This document shows, in pieces, positions 16,007-24,783 of a DNA stretch of 64,000 nt. Numbering within the stretch: position 1 is the first letter of the stretch; the number at the start of each line of letters is the position of its first letter. The notes under the pieces are model-generated. The model saw nothing but the letters and a program-made list of their open reading frames with translations. It was not told where the DNA came from and made no database searches. Source of the DNA: Telmatospirillum sp. (lineage in GTDB: Bacteria; Pseudomonadota; Alphaproteobacteria; CACIAM-22H2); the NCBI GenBank assembly GCA_020248985.1, contig JADCGL010000007.1:1-64000 (forward strand). Direction: 5' to 3'. The translations under genes were made by a program, and so were the position numbers.

Positions 16007-16663
16007 ATGGCGAACAAGAAACCGACGGCGATGATCGTGTGGGGCGGCTGGAACGGCCACGACCCGGATCTGTGCGCTTCGATCTACAACACTTGGCTGA
16101 CCGCGGCGGGCTACGACGTGCGCGTCGAAACGACGACCGCGGCATTCGCCGATCCGGCGATCCACGATCTGTCGCTGATCGTGCCGATCTATACGATGTC
16201 GAAAATCGAAAAGGCCGAGGCGCTGAATCTGTGCGCCGCCGTCCAGGGCGGCGTCGGCCTCGCCGGGCACCATGGCGGCATGTGCGACGCGTTCCGCGAT
16301 TCGGTCGAGTACCAGTTCATGTGCGGCGGCCAGTGGGTGGCGCATCCCGGCAACATCATCGATTTCCGGGTGAACGTGACCCAGCCCGACGATCCGGTGA
16401 TGCGCGGCCTTTCCGATTTCGACTACCGGTCGGAGCATTACTACATGCATGTCGACCCCGCGATCGAGGTGCTCGCCACCACGACGTTCTCGGGCGAGCA
16501 CGCACCCTGGGTCGAAGGCGTGGTGATGCCGGTCGTTTGGAAAAAGCGCTTCGGCCAGGGCCGCGTGTTCTATTGCACGCTCGGCCATCGCGCCTATGAA
16601 CTCGACCTTCCGGAAATGAAGCAGATCATGACGCGCGGGATGGCATGGGCGGCGCGGGCGTGA
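16007..16663 (+). CDS. ThuA-like protein (glutamine-amidotransferase-like fold)
   Basis: A 218-residue ThuA-domain protein. Seen are IVWGGWNGHDPD at the start, a middle GVGLAGHHGGMCDAFRDS where class-I amidotransferases have their nucleophile elbow, and FGQGRVFYCTLGHRAYE near the C-terminus. ThuA proteins lie with ABC transporters and Gfo/Idh/MocA oxidoreductases in sugar operons and are linked to trehalose and related disaccharide catabolism. The ATG at 16007 is preceded by TTGGAG, which overlaps the stop of the oxidoreductase gene; the in-frame GTG at 15998 is less likely. Its 3' end overlaps the LacI gene by 19 bp. Confidence 0.85.
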   Translation: MANKKPTAMIVWGGWNGHDPDLCASIYNTWLTAAGYDVRVETTTAAFADPAIHDLSLIVPIYTMSKIEKAEALNLCAAVQGGVGLAGHHGGMCDAFRDSVEYQFMCGGQWVAHPGNIIDFRVNVTQPDDPVMRGLSDFDYRSEHYYMHVDPAIEVLATTTFSGEHAPWVEGVVMPVVWKKRFGQGRVFYCTLGHRAYELDLPEMKQIMTRGMAWAARA

Positions 16664-17706
16664 GACTGGCTGCGGGCCCGACGGCGCGCGCAACACTGGA
16701 AGACGTCGCGCGCGAGGCCGGCGTGTCCCTCGCGACCGCCGATCGCGTGGTGAACAAGCGGCCCGGCGTGCGCGACAAAACCGTCGCGCGCGTCGAGACT
16801 GCGGTCGCCAAACTCGGCTACCGGCCGGATCTCGCGGCGGCCCAGCTCGCGCGCAACCGCAGCTTCCGCTTCGCGTTCATTCTTCCGACCGGCGACAACA
16901 CGTTCATGGCCGAGCTGACGGAACAGGTGCGCCACACCACGACCTGGCTCGCAGCCCAGCGCGCATTCGTCGACGTGCACCATGTCGACGTGTTCGATCC
17001 CGAGGCGATCGGGCGGGCGCTCGAAAGCCTGCCGCCGGTCTATGAAGGCGTGGCGGTCGTTGCGCTCGACCATCCGCGCGTGCGGATCGCGATCGACGAT
17101 TTGGCGGCGCGCGGTGTGGCCGTCGTCACGCTCGTGTCGGACGTTCCGGGATCGCGGCGGTTGCACTATGTCGGCATCGACAATCCCGCCGCCGGCCGCA
17201 CCGCCGGGACGCTGATGGGCAAATATCTGCGCGGCCGCACGGGCAAGATCGGCGTCGTTGCGGGGTCGCTTGCACTGCGCGACCACGCCGAGCGCCAATT
17301 CGGCTTCAACCAAGTCCTGGCGGGCGAGCATCCGAATCTGCGAGTGCTGCCCGCCATCGAAGGCCGCGACGACAGCGCGCAAACGCGCCCAATGGCGGCG
17401 CGGCTGCTGGCCGAGAATCCCGACCTGATCGGGCTCTACAATGTCGGTGCCGGCAACCGCGGCATCGCCGCGGCACTCGACGAATCGGGGCGCGCGCGCG
17501 ACATCGTCTGGATCGCCCACGAGCTCACGCCGCACACGCGGCGCTTCCTCGTCGGCGGCATCCTCGACACCGTCATCAGCCAGAACGCGGGCCACGAGGC
17601 GCGCTCGGCCGGTCGCGTGCTGCTCGCGCATTGCGGCGGCGGCAAAATACTGAGCGATCAGGAGACGATCCGGATCGACATCTTCGTGCGCGACAATATT
17701 CTCTAG
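16645..17706 (+). CDS. LacI-family transcriptional regulator
   Basis: A 353-residue repressor-type regulator. The helix-turn-helix reads ATLEDVAREAGVSLATADRV (residues about 15-34), followed by the hinge region with KLGYRPDLAAAQLARNRS. The rest is a periplasmic-binding-protein-like sensor domain (FAFILPTGDN, YEGVAVVALDH, GIDNPAAGRTAG). The start overlaps the ThuA gene; a GTG at 16660 is an alternative. As last gene of the first sugar operon it most likely senses the transported sugar or a derivative and controls this operon and perhaps the divergent SDR gene. Confidence 0.88.
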   Translation: MGGAGVRLAAGPTARATLEDVAREAGVSLATADRVVNKRPGVRDKTVARVETAVAKLGYRPDLAAAQLARNRSFRFAFILPTGDNTFMAELTEQVRHTTTWLAAQRAFVDVHHVDVFDPEAIGRALESLPPVYEGVAVVALDHPRVRIAIDDLAARGVAVVTLVSDVPGSRRLHYVGIDNPAAGRTAGTLMGKYLRGRTGKIGVVAGSLALRDHAERQFGFNQVLAGEHPNLRVLPAIEGRDDSAQTRPMAARLLAENPDLIGLYNVGAGNRGIAAALDESGRARDIVWIAHELTPHTRRFLVGGILDTVISQNAGHEARSAGRVLLAHCGGGKILSDQETIRIDIFVRDNIL

Positions 17707-17820
17707 CGGATTCGCCGCCGTCGCGACGGACGCGCACGGCAATGCGCTATTTCTCGCGGAAACCTTGGTGCCCCAGGTCGGACTTCGACCAAAATGTCTC
17801 GCGATCGCCGACGCAACAAA

Positions 17821-17849
17821 GCCCGCCGACCGGTTTCCCGACGGCGGGC
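17821..17849. terminator. Bidirectional terminator between convergent operons
   Basis: GCCCGCCG (17821-17828) pairs with CGGCGGGC (17842-17849) in an 8-bp GC stem with a 13-nt loop. It is followed on the plus strand by ttcttc and on the minus strand by tttgtt. It lies between the rightward LacI gene and the leftward RraA-like gene. Confidence 0.7.
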
Positions 17850-17928
17850 TTCTTCAACGGTCGGCGCGGCGGGACTCGATTCAAATACAGGTCGATCCAA
17901 AACAAAGCTCGGAATCACAAATCCCCGA

Positions 17929-18669
17929 TCAACGCTTCGGGTTTGCCGCGCGCCAAGCCTGATACTCGCCATTTGCGTCCGGATGCAGCGGATAGTAACG
18001 CTGCAGAGGTTCTCCTTGCATAAGCTTCATGCGCGAGAACTCCTCCCAATCATGATGCTTGTTGGCCTCGTCGATGACGGCTTTTGCCATCGACACGGGC
18101 ACCACCACGACCCCGTCGTCGTCCGCCACGATGATGTCGCCCGGGATCACTGTGACGCCGCCGCAAGCGATGGGGACGTTGACGGCCATGGGAAAGATCG
18201 TGGTCTGCACATGGTAGTTCGGCGTCCAGCCGCGCAACCACAGAGGAATGTCGAGTTGTTTGACGTTCGGCCGGTCGCGCATGCACCCGTCGATGACGAT
18301 GCCTGCCCCGCCCCGCCCCTTGAAATACGTCGACATCATGTCGCCGAAGACGCCGGAGCTCATGTCGCCGCGCGCGTCAACGACGACCACGTCGCCTTCC
18401 TGGACGTGATAGAGCACGTGTCGATGCAGCTGAGTCTCAGGGTCGGCATATTCGCCTTCGCTGAAAAGATCCGGCCGCTGGGGCATGAACTGAAGAGTCA
18501 ACGCCGGTCCGACGATCGATTTACCGGCGTTCTGCGCGACCGGCCCCACCATATGCGGGTTCTTGTACCCCATATGCCCGAGCGTGCCGGCGACGGTCGC
18601 AGCCCCGATGTCCCGCAGCCCTTCGATCAATTCCTTGGGCGGGCGCACGATGTCCGATGTACGCGTCAT
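17929..18669 (-). CDS. RraA-like / HMG-aldolase family protein
   Basis: A 246-residue protein of the RraA/HMG-aldolase family. The metal- and pyruvate-binding signature G..GxxIDGxxRD is present as GAGIVIDGCMRDRP near residue 121, with an upstream Asp in VVVVDARGDMSSGVFGD. Family members are divalent-metal class II aldolases that cleave 4-hydroxy-2-oxo acids to pyruvate or oxaloacetate; others are RNase E inhibitors. Its place directly downstream of a sugar-acid dehydratase and transporter favours an aldolase or decarboxylase step on a 2-keto-3-deoxy acid. The ATG is at 18669, 20 bp after the dehydratase stop. Confidence 0.82.
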   Translation of the reverse strand: MTRTSDIVRPPKELIEGLRDIGAATVAGTLGHMGYKNPHMVGPVAQNAGKSIVGPALTLQFMPQRPDLFSEGEYADPETQLHRHVLYHVQEGDVVVVDARGDMSSGVFGDMMSTYFKGRGGAGIVIDGCMRDRPNVKQLDIPLWLRGWTPNYHVQTTIFPMAVNVPIACGGVTVIPGDIIVADDDGVVVVPVSMAKAVIDEANKHHDWEEFSRMKLMQGEPLQRYYPLHPDANGEYQAWRAANPKR

Positions 18670-18689
18670 TTTGACCTCTGATGCTTTGA

Positions 18690-19850
18690 CTACCAGTTGG
18701 TGACTGAACCGTCGCGCCGCCGCAGATGCGGCGCTTCCCAGAAGCGCAGACTCTGCGCCTGGATGGCCGGTTCGTTGACTTCGACGCCGAGCCCGGGCAG
18801 ATCGCCGACGGGATAGTCGGCGCCGTCGAGCCGCGGCTGCACGGGAAAATACTCGGCGCTGTCGAAGCCCTTGGCTTCCGGAACGCGCGTTTCGAGCCAC
18901 GCGAAGTTCGCGATCGCCGCGGCTAGATGCACGGTCGCTGCCGTGCAGATGGGACCAAGCGGATTATGCGGCATCAGATCGACATAGTGGGCTTCGCTCC
19001 ACCCGGCGACCTTCATCGCCTCGGTGAGCCCGCCGACATTGCAGACGTCGAGCCGGTTGAACTGATGGATGCCGCGCTCGATATAAGGCAGGAACTGCCA
19101 CTTGCTGGCGAATTCCTCGCCGATCGCGAACGGCACGTCCGTCATCTTGCGCAGCGATTCGTAGGCTTCGGGCGTTTCGTCGCGGATCGGCTCCTCGAGG
19201 AAGTCGAGCACGCCCCGGTCGAGTTTCGCACAGAAGCTCGCCGCTTCGGCCACCGACAGCCGGTGATGGTAGTCGATTCCGAGAACAAGATCGTCGCCCA
19301 ATTCCTTACGCGCCTTGTTGAGCATCCGCGCGGTCGGGCCGATCGATTCCCGCGGCTCGAAGATGTCCCGGCTCCGCTGGCCGACGGGGAAGAACCGGAT
19401 TGCCTGCCAGCCCTGCGCGGCCAATTGGCGGGCGCGGTCGATGGCGGCATCGCCTTCCGCCTCGTCGCCGGTCGAGGCGAAGGTCGGAACGCAGTCGCGC
19501 TGCTTGCCGCCCAAAAGTTCGTAGACAGGCACGCCCAACACCTTACCTTTGATGTCGTGGAGCGCGATGTCGATCGCGGAAATCGCCGCCTGCAGTACCC
19601 GCCCGCCTTCGAAATACTGGCTGCGATAAGTCTCTTGCCAGATTCGACCGATCTGCATCGGGTTTTGGCCGATGAGGAATTCGCGATAATGCTCGATGGC
19701 ACCCGTAACGGCCTTTTCGCGCCCACTCAGGCCGCTTTCCCCCCAGCCGAAAACGCCCTGGTCGGTCTCGACCTTGACCAGCATCTGATTCCGGATTCCC
19801 ACCCACACGGGATAGGGTTTGATCGCTGTTATCTTGAGTTTCGCAGTCAT
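18690..19850 (-). CDS. Enolase-superfamily sugar-acid dehydratase (galactonate-dehydratase-like)
   Basis: A 386-residue mandelate racemase/muconate lactonising family enzyme. The N-terminal capping domain (to about 125) includes GWGESGLSGRE. In the barrel the metal ligands are Asp in GIDYHHR, Glu in FLEEPI and Glu in IGEEF. A likely acid/base His sits in HHR, and a second in LMPHNPLGPI near residue 300. That last motif is typical of D-galactonate dehydratase (APHCPLGPI). It would dehydrate an aldonic acid to a 2-keto-3-deoxy acid. The ATG at 19850 has AGGGG just upstream. It lies 33 bp from the ABC ATPase gene and shares its operon. Confidence 0.87.
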   Translation of the reverse strand: MTAKLKITAIKPYPVWVGIRNQMLVKVETDQGVFGWGESGLSGREKAVTGAIEHYREFLIGQNPMQIGRIWQETYRSQYFEGGRVLQAAISAIDIALHDIKGKVLGVPVYELLGGKQRDCVPTFASTGDEAEGDAAIDRARQLAAQGWQAIRFFPVGQRSRDIFEPRESIGPTARMLNKARKELGDDLVLGIDYHHRLSVAEAASFCAKLDRGVLDFLEEPIRDETPEAYESLRKMTDVPFAIGEEFASKWQFLPYIERGIHQFNRLDVCNVGGLTEAMKVAGWSEAHYVDLMPHNPLGPICTAATVHLAAAIANFAWLETRVPEAKGFDSAEYFPVQPRLDGADYPVGDLPGLGVEVNEPAIQAQSLRFWEAPHLRRRDGSVTNW

Positions 19851-19883
19851 ACGCACCCCTAAACCGGATCGAACCGGACGGTC

Positions 19884-20981
19884 TCAGTCCGCTTTGAGCG
19901 CCAATTCGGTGGCGCCGTCGAATAGATGCATGCGATCTTGGTCGAATGCGAGCCAGATCGGCTGGTCCGCTTCGACCGCGACATCCGGCGGCACGCTGAT
20001 ATTGACGATGGCGCCGGAAAGCATGGCCTGGACGAAGGTCACGTCGCCGGTCGGCTCGACGGTATAGGCCTTCGCCGGAATGGCGCCGGGGACAGCGGAG
20101 GTCGTCAGCTTGATCGTCGAATGGCGTGCACCGAGCACGACCTTGCTTGAGGTTGCGCGCTGCACCTTGCGCGCGTTGAGGGGCGAGAGCGCGAGCGTCC
20201 AACCTTCGGCACCCGCCAGCACGGCGCGGCCATCCACCGTCGATGCCGTCAGCGGAACCAGGCTCATCGCCGGGCTGCCGATGAAGCTCGCAACGAACAT
20301 ATTGACCGGATTGGCGAAGACTTTGGCCGGCGAATCGTATTGCTGGAGATTGCCGCCGCTCATCACTGCCAACTTGTCGGCCATCGTGACGGCCTCGAGC
20401 TGGTCGTGCGTGACGTAGATGATCGTGGCCTTGAGATCCTGGTGGAAGCGCTTGATCTCGGACCGCATCTGCACGCGCAGCTTGGCGTCGAGGTTGGAAA
20501 GCGGCTCGTCCATCAGGAAGACGGCCGGATCGCGCACCAACGCGCGGCCGAGAGCGACGCGCTGCTGTTGTCCGCCCGAAAGTTCGCGCGGCTTTCGCTC
20601 GAGCAGGTGGGTCATGTCGAGCATCTGCGCAGCTTGCTTGACCTTGCGGTCGATTTCGTCGCGCGGAAGCTTGCGCATCTGCAACGGGAACGCGAGGTTG
20701 GCATAGACGGTTTTCTGGGGATAGAGCGCGTAGTTCTGGAAAACCATCGCGATGTCGCGATTCTTTGGGTCCACGTCGTTGACCAGACGCTCGCCAATGA
20801 GGATCTCGCCCGAAGTGAGCGAGGTCAGCCCCGCGACGAGATTGAGCGTCGTCGTCTTGCCGCAGCCCGAGGGGCCGACGAGCGCCACGAACTCGCCGTC
20901 GTTGATCGTCAGGGAGACGTCGTTGACGGCATTGTAGCCGCCGTAAGTCTTGATGAGATTCTTCAGAACCACATGGGCCAT
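19884..20981 (-). CDS. ABC transporter ATP-binding protein (UgpC/MalK-like)
   Basis: A 365-residue ATPase of a CUT1 carbohydrate importer. Walker A is GPSGCGKTT near residue 36, Q-loop VFQNYALYP, signature LSGGQQQR near 133, Walker B VFLMDEPLSNLD, and the switch His is in YVTHDQ. Residues about 240-365 are the regulatory OB-like (TOBE) domain of MalK/UgpC-type proteins. AGAAGG precedes the ATG by about ten bases. It is the only ABC ATPase in a region with two sets of permeases, so it may energise both. Confidence 0.92.
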   Translation of the reverse strand: MAHVVLKNLIKTYGGYNAVNDVSLTINDGEFVALVGPSGCGKTTTLNLVAGLTSLTSGEILIGERLVNDVDPKNRDIAMVFQNYALYPQKTVYANLAFPLQMRKLPRDEIDRKVKQAAQMLDMTHLLERKPRELSGGQQQRVALGRALVRDPAVFLMDEPLSNLDAKLRVQMRSEIKRFHQDLKATIIYVTHDQLEAVTMADKLAVMSGGNLQQYDSPAKVFANPVNMFVASFIGSPAMSLVPLTASTVDGRAVLAGAEGWTLALSPLNARKVQRATSSKVVLGARHSTIKLTTSAVPGAIPAKAYTVEPTGDVTFVQAMLSGAIVNISVPPDVAVEADQPIWLAFDQDRMHLFDGATELALKAD

Positions 20982-20993
20982 ACGGCGAACCTT

Positions 20994-21866
20994 CTAGTGT
21001 TTGACCGCACCTTCGGTGAGGGCGCGAACGAAATAGCGCTGGAGCATGAGGAAAAGGACCACGACCGGCACGCTCATCATGAAACTCGCCGCCATCAAGC
21101 CCGGAAAATCGGACGAGCTCTCGGAGAAGAATCGCTGGATGCCGATCGGCAGAGTCAGCCGGTCGTTCCGGTTGATGAACGTGTAGGCGAAGATGTACTC
21201 GTTCCAAGCGCCGATGAAGGAGTAGATCGCCGTCGCGATGATTCCGGGCACCGAAAGCGGCATGATGATCAGCAGGAACGCCTGGAAACGCGACGCGCCG
21301 TCGATGCGCGCAGCCTGCTCGAGCTGGTAGGGGATGTTGTCGTAGAAACCTTTGAGCAGCCAGATCGCGAGCGGCAGGCCGAACGTCAGGTAGGTCAGGA
21401 TCAGCGACCCGTGCGTGTTCATGAGGCCGAGAAAGCGCATCAAGATGAAGAGCGGGACGAGGAAGACGACCGCCGGGAACATGTTGCGCAGCAGCACCGA
21501 GAAAAACAGAAATTTGCGGCCCGGAAAATCGAATCGCGAGAACGCATAGGCGGCCGGCACAGCGACGATGACCGACAGAATGGTCGACATTGTCGACACA
21601 AAGAGGCTGTTCCAGAAGAAGCGCAGGAAGTCTTCCCCCACGCTGCTCGTGGGATCGAGCAACTTCTTGTAGCTCGCCAGCGTCGGCTCGTTCGGCCACC
21701 ATTGCGGCGGGAACTGCAGTGCGGCGAAGCCCGATTTGATCGACGTCAGCAGCATCCAGACCATCGGCAGCAGGGTAAACAGCATCATCACCGCGAGGAA
21801 TGCGCGTCCAGCCCAGCGCCAGAGGTCGATCGTCGCGCGGGGGGCGGGTTTCGAGGCGACGGTCAT
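20994..21866 (-). CDS. ABC sugar transporter permease (MalG-like)
   Basis: A 290-residue permease with six apparent membrane segments, the first at about 17-38 (FLAVMMLFTLLPMVWMLL). The EAA loop is EQAARIDGASRFQAFLLIIMP near residue 188, and the C-terminus is ALTEGAVKH. Its ATG overlaps the stop of the previous permease (ATGA at 21866-21863), so the two are translationally coupled. Confidence 0.92.
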   Translation of the reverse strand: MTVASKPAPRATIDLWRWAGRAFLAVMMLFTLLPMVWMLLTSIKSGFAALQFPPQWWPNEPTLASYKKLLDPTSSVGEDFLRFFWNSLFVSTMSTILSVIVAVPAAYAFSRFDFPGRKFLFFSVLLRNMFPAVVFLVPLFILMRFLGLMNTHGSLILTYLTFGLPLAIWLLKGFYDNIPYQLEQAARIDGASRFQAFLLIIMPLSVPGIIATAIYSFIGAWNEYIFAYTFINRNDRLTLPIGIQRFFSESSSDFPGLMAASFMMSVPVVVLFLMLQRYFVRALTEGAVKH

Positions 21867-22816
21867 GATGCGCCGCCCTCCTTTTCCGCACCGCCGAGAC
21901 CGCGCACGTAGAAATAGCCGAGCGACATAACGATCAGGAACAAGATGACGGAATAGGCCGCCGCAATACCCCAGCGCTGGCGCCCGAAAGCGATCTCGTA
22001 GATATGGGTTATCCAGATATGCGACGCGTTGGCGGGGCCGCCGCCGGTCATGATCCAGGTGACGATGAAGGAATTGAAGTTCGCCACCGCAAGCAGCAGA
22101 ATCGTGGCGATGGACACGCCCCTAAGGTGCGGGAAGGTAACGTGCCAGAAGCTGTGCCAAGCGCCGGCGCCGTCGACCTTCGCCGCCCGGAGCAGCTGGT
22201 CCGGCACGGTCTGGAGGCCCGCCGCCAGCATGATCATCGCGAACGGGAACTCGCGCCACACGTTGACGACGATCAACGACGGCAGAACCGAATTGACGCT
22301 GTCGATGAAGTTGGGTGGGCGCCCCGCGAACCCGAGCTCGACCAAGAGGGCGCCGATGACGCCGAAATTCGAATGGTAGATCCATTTCCAGATATAGGCG
22401 GCGGCGACCGCGCTGATGACCCAGGGGATGATCAGAATGGCGCGCATGACCGCCCGGCCGGGAAAGGCGCGATGCAGGCAAAGCGCGCATCCCAACCCCA
22501 GAATGTAGGCGCAGCCAGTCGAAACGATCGTCCAAATGAACGTGTTCAGCGTCACCTGCCAGAACACGTCGCTGCCGAGGATGATCGCGTAATTGTCGAA
22601 CCCGACGAATATCTTGTCGCGCAGCTGCAGGCTGGGCGGCGTGTTGTAGAACGATAGCTCGATTGTGTAGTAGACCGGATACGCGATGACGATCAGCATC
22701 ACCACGATCGCGGGCAGGACGTAGAGATAATCGGCGCGGTGGATCCAGGCCCGACGAAAGACGCCGGCAGGCCGCGCCGTCGCTCGAGCTGGAACTTCGG
22801 TCGGACGTATCGTCAT
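21863..22816 (-). CDS. ABC sugar transporter permease (MalF-like)
   Basis: A 317-residue permease. After a basic N-terminus (about 1-30) the first membrane segment is YVLPAIVVMLIVIAYPVYYT. The EAA-type loop RAAKVDGAGAWHSFWHVTFP is near residue 225, followed by LLLAVANFNSFIVTWIMTGGGP, typical of MalF-like subunits. The start at 22816 is the first ATG with a coherent permease N-terminus; the open frame upstream is antisense-like sequence over the binding-protein gene. Confidence 0.9.
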   Translation of the reverse strand: MTIRPTEVPARATARPAGVFRRAWIHRADYLYVLPAIVVMLIVIAYPVYYTIELSFYNTPPSLQLRDKIFVGFDNYAIILGSDVFWQVTLNTFIWTIVSTGCAYILGLGCALCLHRAFPGRAVMRAILIIPWVISAVAAAYIWKWIYHSNFGVIGALLVELGFAGRPPNFIDSVNSVLPSLIVVNVWREFPFAMIMLAAGLQTVPDQLLRAAKVDGAGAWHSFWHVTFPHLRGVSIATILLLAVANFNSFIVTWIMTGGGPANASHIWITHIYEIAFGRQRWGIAAAYSVILFLIVMSLGYFYVRGLGGAEKEGGAS

Positions 22817-22850
22817 GGTTGCGATGCCGGTCTTGTTTCGCCGGACGAGA

Positions 22851-22874
22851 GACCGGCGGCTATCGCCGCCGGTC
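22851..22874 (-). other. Perfect intergenic hairpin between binding-protein and permease genes
   Basis: GACCGGCGGC and GCCGCCGGTC form a perfect 10-bp stem with a 4-nt loop in the 74-bp gap between the binding-protein stop (22891) and the permease start (22816). There is no T-run after it. In binding-protein operons such hairpins often stabilise the upstream transcript or attenuate downstream expression, giving more binding protein than permease. Confidence 0.65.
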
Positions 22875-22890
22875 CCGTCGGCGATCCCTG

Positions 22891-24378
22891 CTAGAGCTTG
22901 CCGCCGCTCATGACGTTCCTGATTTTCCGCGCCGCGTCTTCGGCGGCCTGATCGACCGACATCGTGCCGGTGAGGGCGTTCTGCAGCATGTCGGGCACGA
23001 TGATGTTCATGATTTCCGGCGTTTCCGGGATCGTCGGAAACGGAATGCCGTAGGGAAGCATCGCGGTCGTGACGTCGAGGAATTTGATGTTCTCGAGCCG
23101 CTCCTTCATCCACTTGGTCTTGAAGCCGTTGAGGTTCCCGGGGTTCGAGCCGGCATAGGCCATCTTCAGCGACCATTCGGGGCTGGTCCAGAAGCAGACG
23201 AGCGCCTTCGCGGCCGGCTGGTCGACCTTGCCGCCGTCGACGTATTCGGGCTTCAGAATGTGCATGTTGGAGCCGCCGAACACGACGGCGCGCTTGCCGT
23301 CCGGGCCGGTCGGGATCAGACCATAGCGCATATTGTCGATGACGTTCTGCGCCGTTTGGGCGTCGCTGCCGGTCGCTTTCTTCTTGAGATCCAGCATCAC
23401 GTCGTAGTCGGACGGGTGCGAAATCATCATCGCGAGCTGGCCGGCCAGGAACAGCGGCTGATTGTCGGCCTGCTGGTTGGTAAGCGCCGAAACCGGCACC
23501 GACTTGTCGCGGACATACATGTCGTACGACGCTTGCAAGGCGCGCTTGCTCGCCGCGGTGTTGAGCTGGATCTGCGCGTAGTTCGGCGACGCGGAGGCTT
23601 CGTCGAACACGCCGCCGCCATAGGCCCAGAGCTGCGGCATGAAGCGGTAGGGCGTATTGCCGGCGTTCTTGCGGGCGACCAAGCCGTAACCCGCGATACC
23701 GGTCTTTTCCTTGATCTGCTTGGAATACCTGACGACATCGTCCCAGGTCGCCGGCGGCTTGTCCGGATCGAGACCGGCACGCTTGAAGAGGTCGGCATTC
23801 CAGATCAACGCCATCGTCTCGTTGTTCGTCGGAATGCCGTAGGTCTTGCCCTTCCACATGTTCGACTTCATGGCGCCGGGCCAGAAATCCTGGGCCGTAT
23901 AGCCGATGTCTTCGGGCTTAAGCTCCTGGAGATAACCCTTCGAAGCGAACTCGACGCCGCCCAGGATCTGCAGCCGCACCACCATCGGTCCCGCCGTGCC
24001 GAGCAGCGCCGTGCGGAACTTGTCGAGCAAATCGTTGTAGGTGAGCGCCTGATCCTCGAGCTGGATGTTCGGGTAGGTCTTCCGGAACGTCGCAAAGAAA
24101 TCCCTGTAGTACTGGCGCAGCAGATCCGGATCGCCCTCGAACGCGCCCTGGTACCAGAAGCTGACCCGCCCTCTGTAATTCAGCGGCGTAACTTTGCCGC
24201 AATCGGCAGCCGTATCGAATTCCTGGGTGCCGGCGATGGAGCGCACATACTCGGGCGACCACTTGGTCAGATCGACAGGTGATTGCGCCGATGCCGGCCA
24301 CCAAACGGCAAGCGCTGCCGCGATGGAAGCCGTCGAAACGCCACGCCGAACCGCGCAGCCGAGATGAATCTTCGACAT
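22891..24378 (-). CDS. ABC transporter sugar-binding protein
   Basis: A 495-residue periplasmic binding protein, longer than the first one in the window. The signal peptide (about 1-31) ends WWPASAQ. Residues 35-65 carry a short extra N-terminal segment with a lone cysteine (DTAADCGKV). The binding-protein domain begins GRVSFWYQGAFEGDPD. Family features include YGIPTNNETMALIWNADLFKRAG, LFLAGQLAMMISHPSDY and a C-terminal helix VDQAAEDAARKIRNVM. It heads the second transporter operon and is divergent from a dehydratase gene. Confidence 0.9.
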   Translation of the reverse strand: MSKIHLGCAVRRGVSTASIAAALAVWWPASAQSPVDLTKWSPEYVRSIAGTQEFDTAADCGKVTPLNYRGRVSFWYQGAFEGDPDLLRQYYRDFFATFRKTYPNIQLEDQALTYNDLLDKFRTALLGTAGPMVVRLQILGGVEFASKGYLQELKPEDIGYTAQDFWPGAMKSNMWKGKTYGIPTNNETMALIWNADLFKRAGLDPDKPPATWDDVVRYSKQIKEKTGIAGYGLVARKNAGNTPYRFMPQLWAYGGGVFDEASASPNYAQIQLNTAASKRALQASYDMYVRDKSVPVSALTNQQADNQPLFLAGQLAMMISHPSDYDVMLDLKKKATGSDAQTAQNVIDNMRYGLIPTGPDGKRAVVFGGSNMHILKPEYVDGGKVDQPAAKALVCFWTSPEWSLKMAYAGSNPGNLNGFKTKWMKERLENIKFLDVTTAMLPYGIPFPTIPETPEIMNIIVPDMLQNALTGTMSVDQAAEDAARKIRNVMSGGKL

Positions 24379-24783
24379 TGTTCCGTTTCCTCCCCTTTCG
24401 CCGCCGCCCCCTTGACGTTGGCGCTGTTTATTTCTTCGTTGCTCTGGAGCTCATGTTTTTCGGCTCCGTTGCCACAACAATTGCAGATGTGATCTTGCGA
24501 GTCAATTTTGGAGTATCGTATATCTGTTCGCCTGCGTTCGTTTCATCCGGCCCGAAGAAGCTCGATTTAAATTGCTGCACAACAGCAAGGCCGTCATGTG
24601 CGGGTTGATTGACCCGATGGAGGATTCCGACGGGGCCTGCCTTTTTAGAATCGTATTTCGCCGTATCGCGCGTTCCGCGAAACGTGGGACACGAAAACGC
24701 GCGGGCAATCACGGTCGGAAAAGCCAGGTAGACTGGCCGCCGGCATCAAAAAAAGAAACCGTCGTCGGGGAGGAACAAGAAAA
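24379..24783. promoter_or_regulatory. Divergent regulatory region with two palindromes
   Basis: 405 bp without a gene, more AT-rich than its surroundings. It separates the leftward binding-protein operon from the rightward dehydratase. Two candidate operators are visible. TTGCTGCACAACAGCAA at 24572-24588 is a perfect 6-bp inverted repeat with a 5-nt centre. CGGGTTGATTGACCCG at 24601-24616 is a 5-bp inverted repeat. They lie 12 bp apart near the middle of the region, as expected for a shared operator pair. The strong ribosome-binding site GGGGAGGA for the dehydratase is at about 24768-24775. Confidence 0.5.

Noticed and set aside
19543-21891. A long minus-strand frame across the ATPase and permease genes
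   Set aside because: It is a different frame of the same strand over three well-supported ABC genes and has no recognisable domain.
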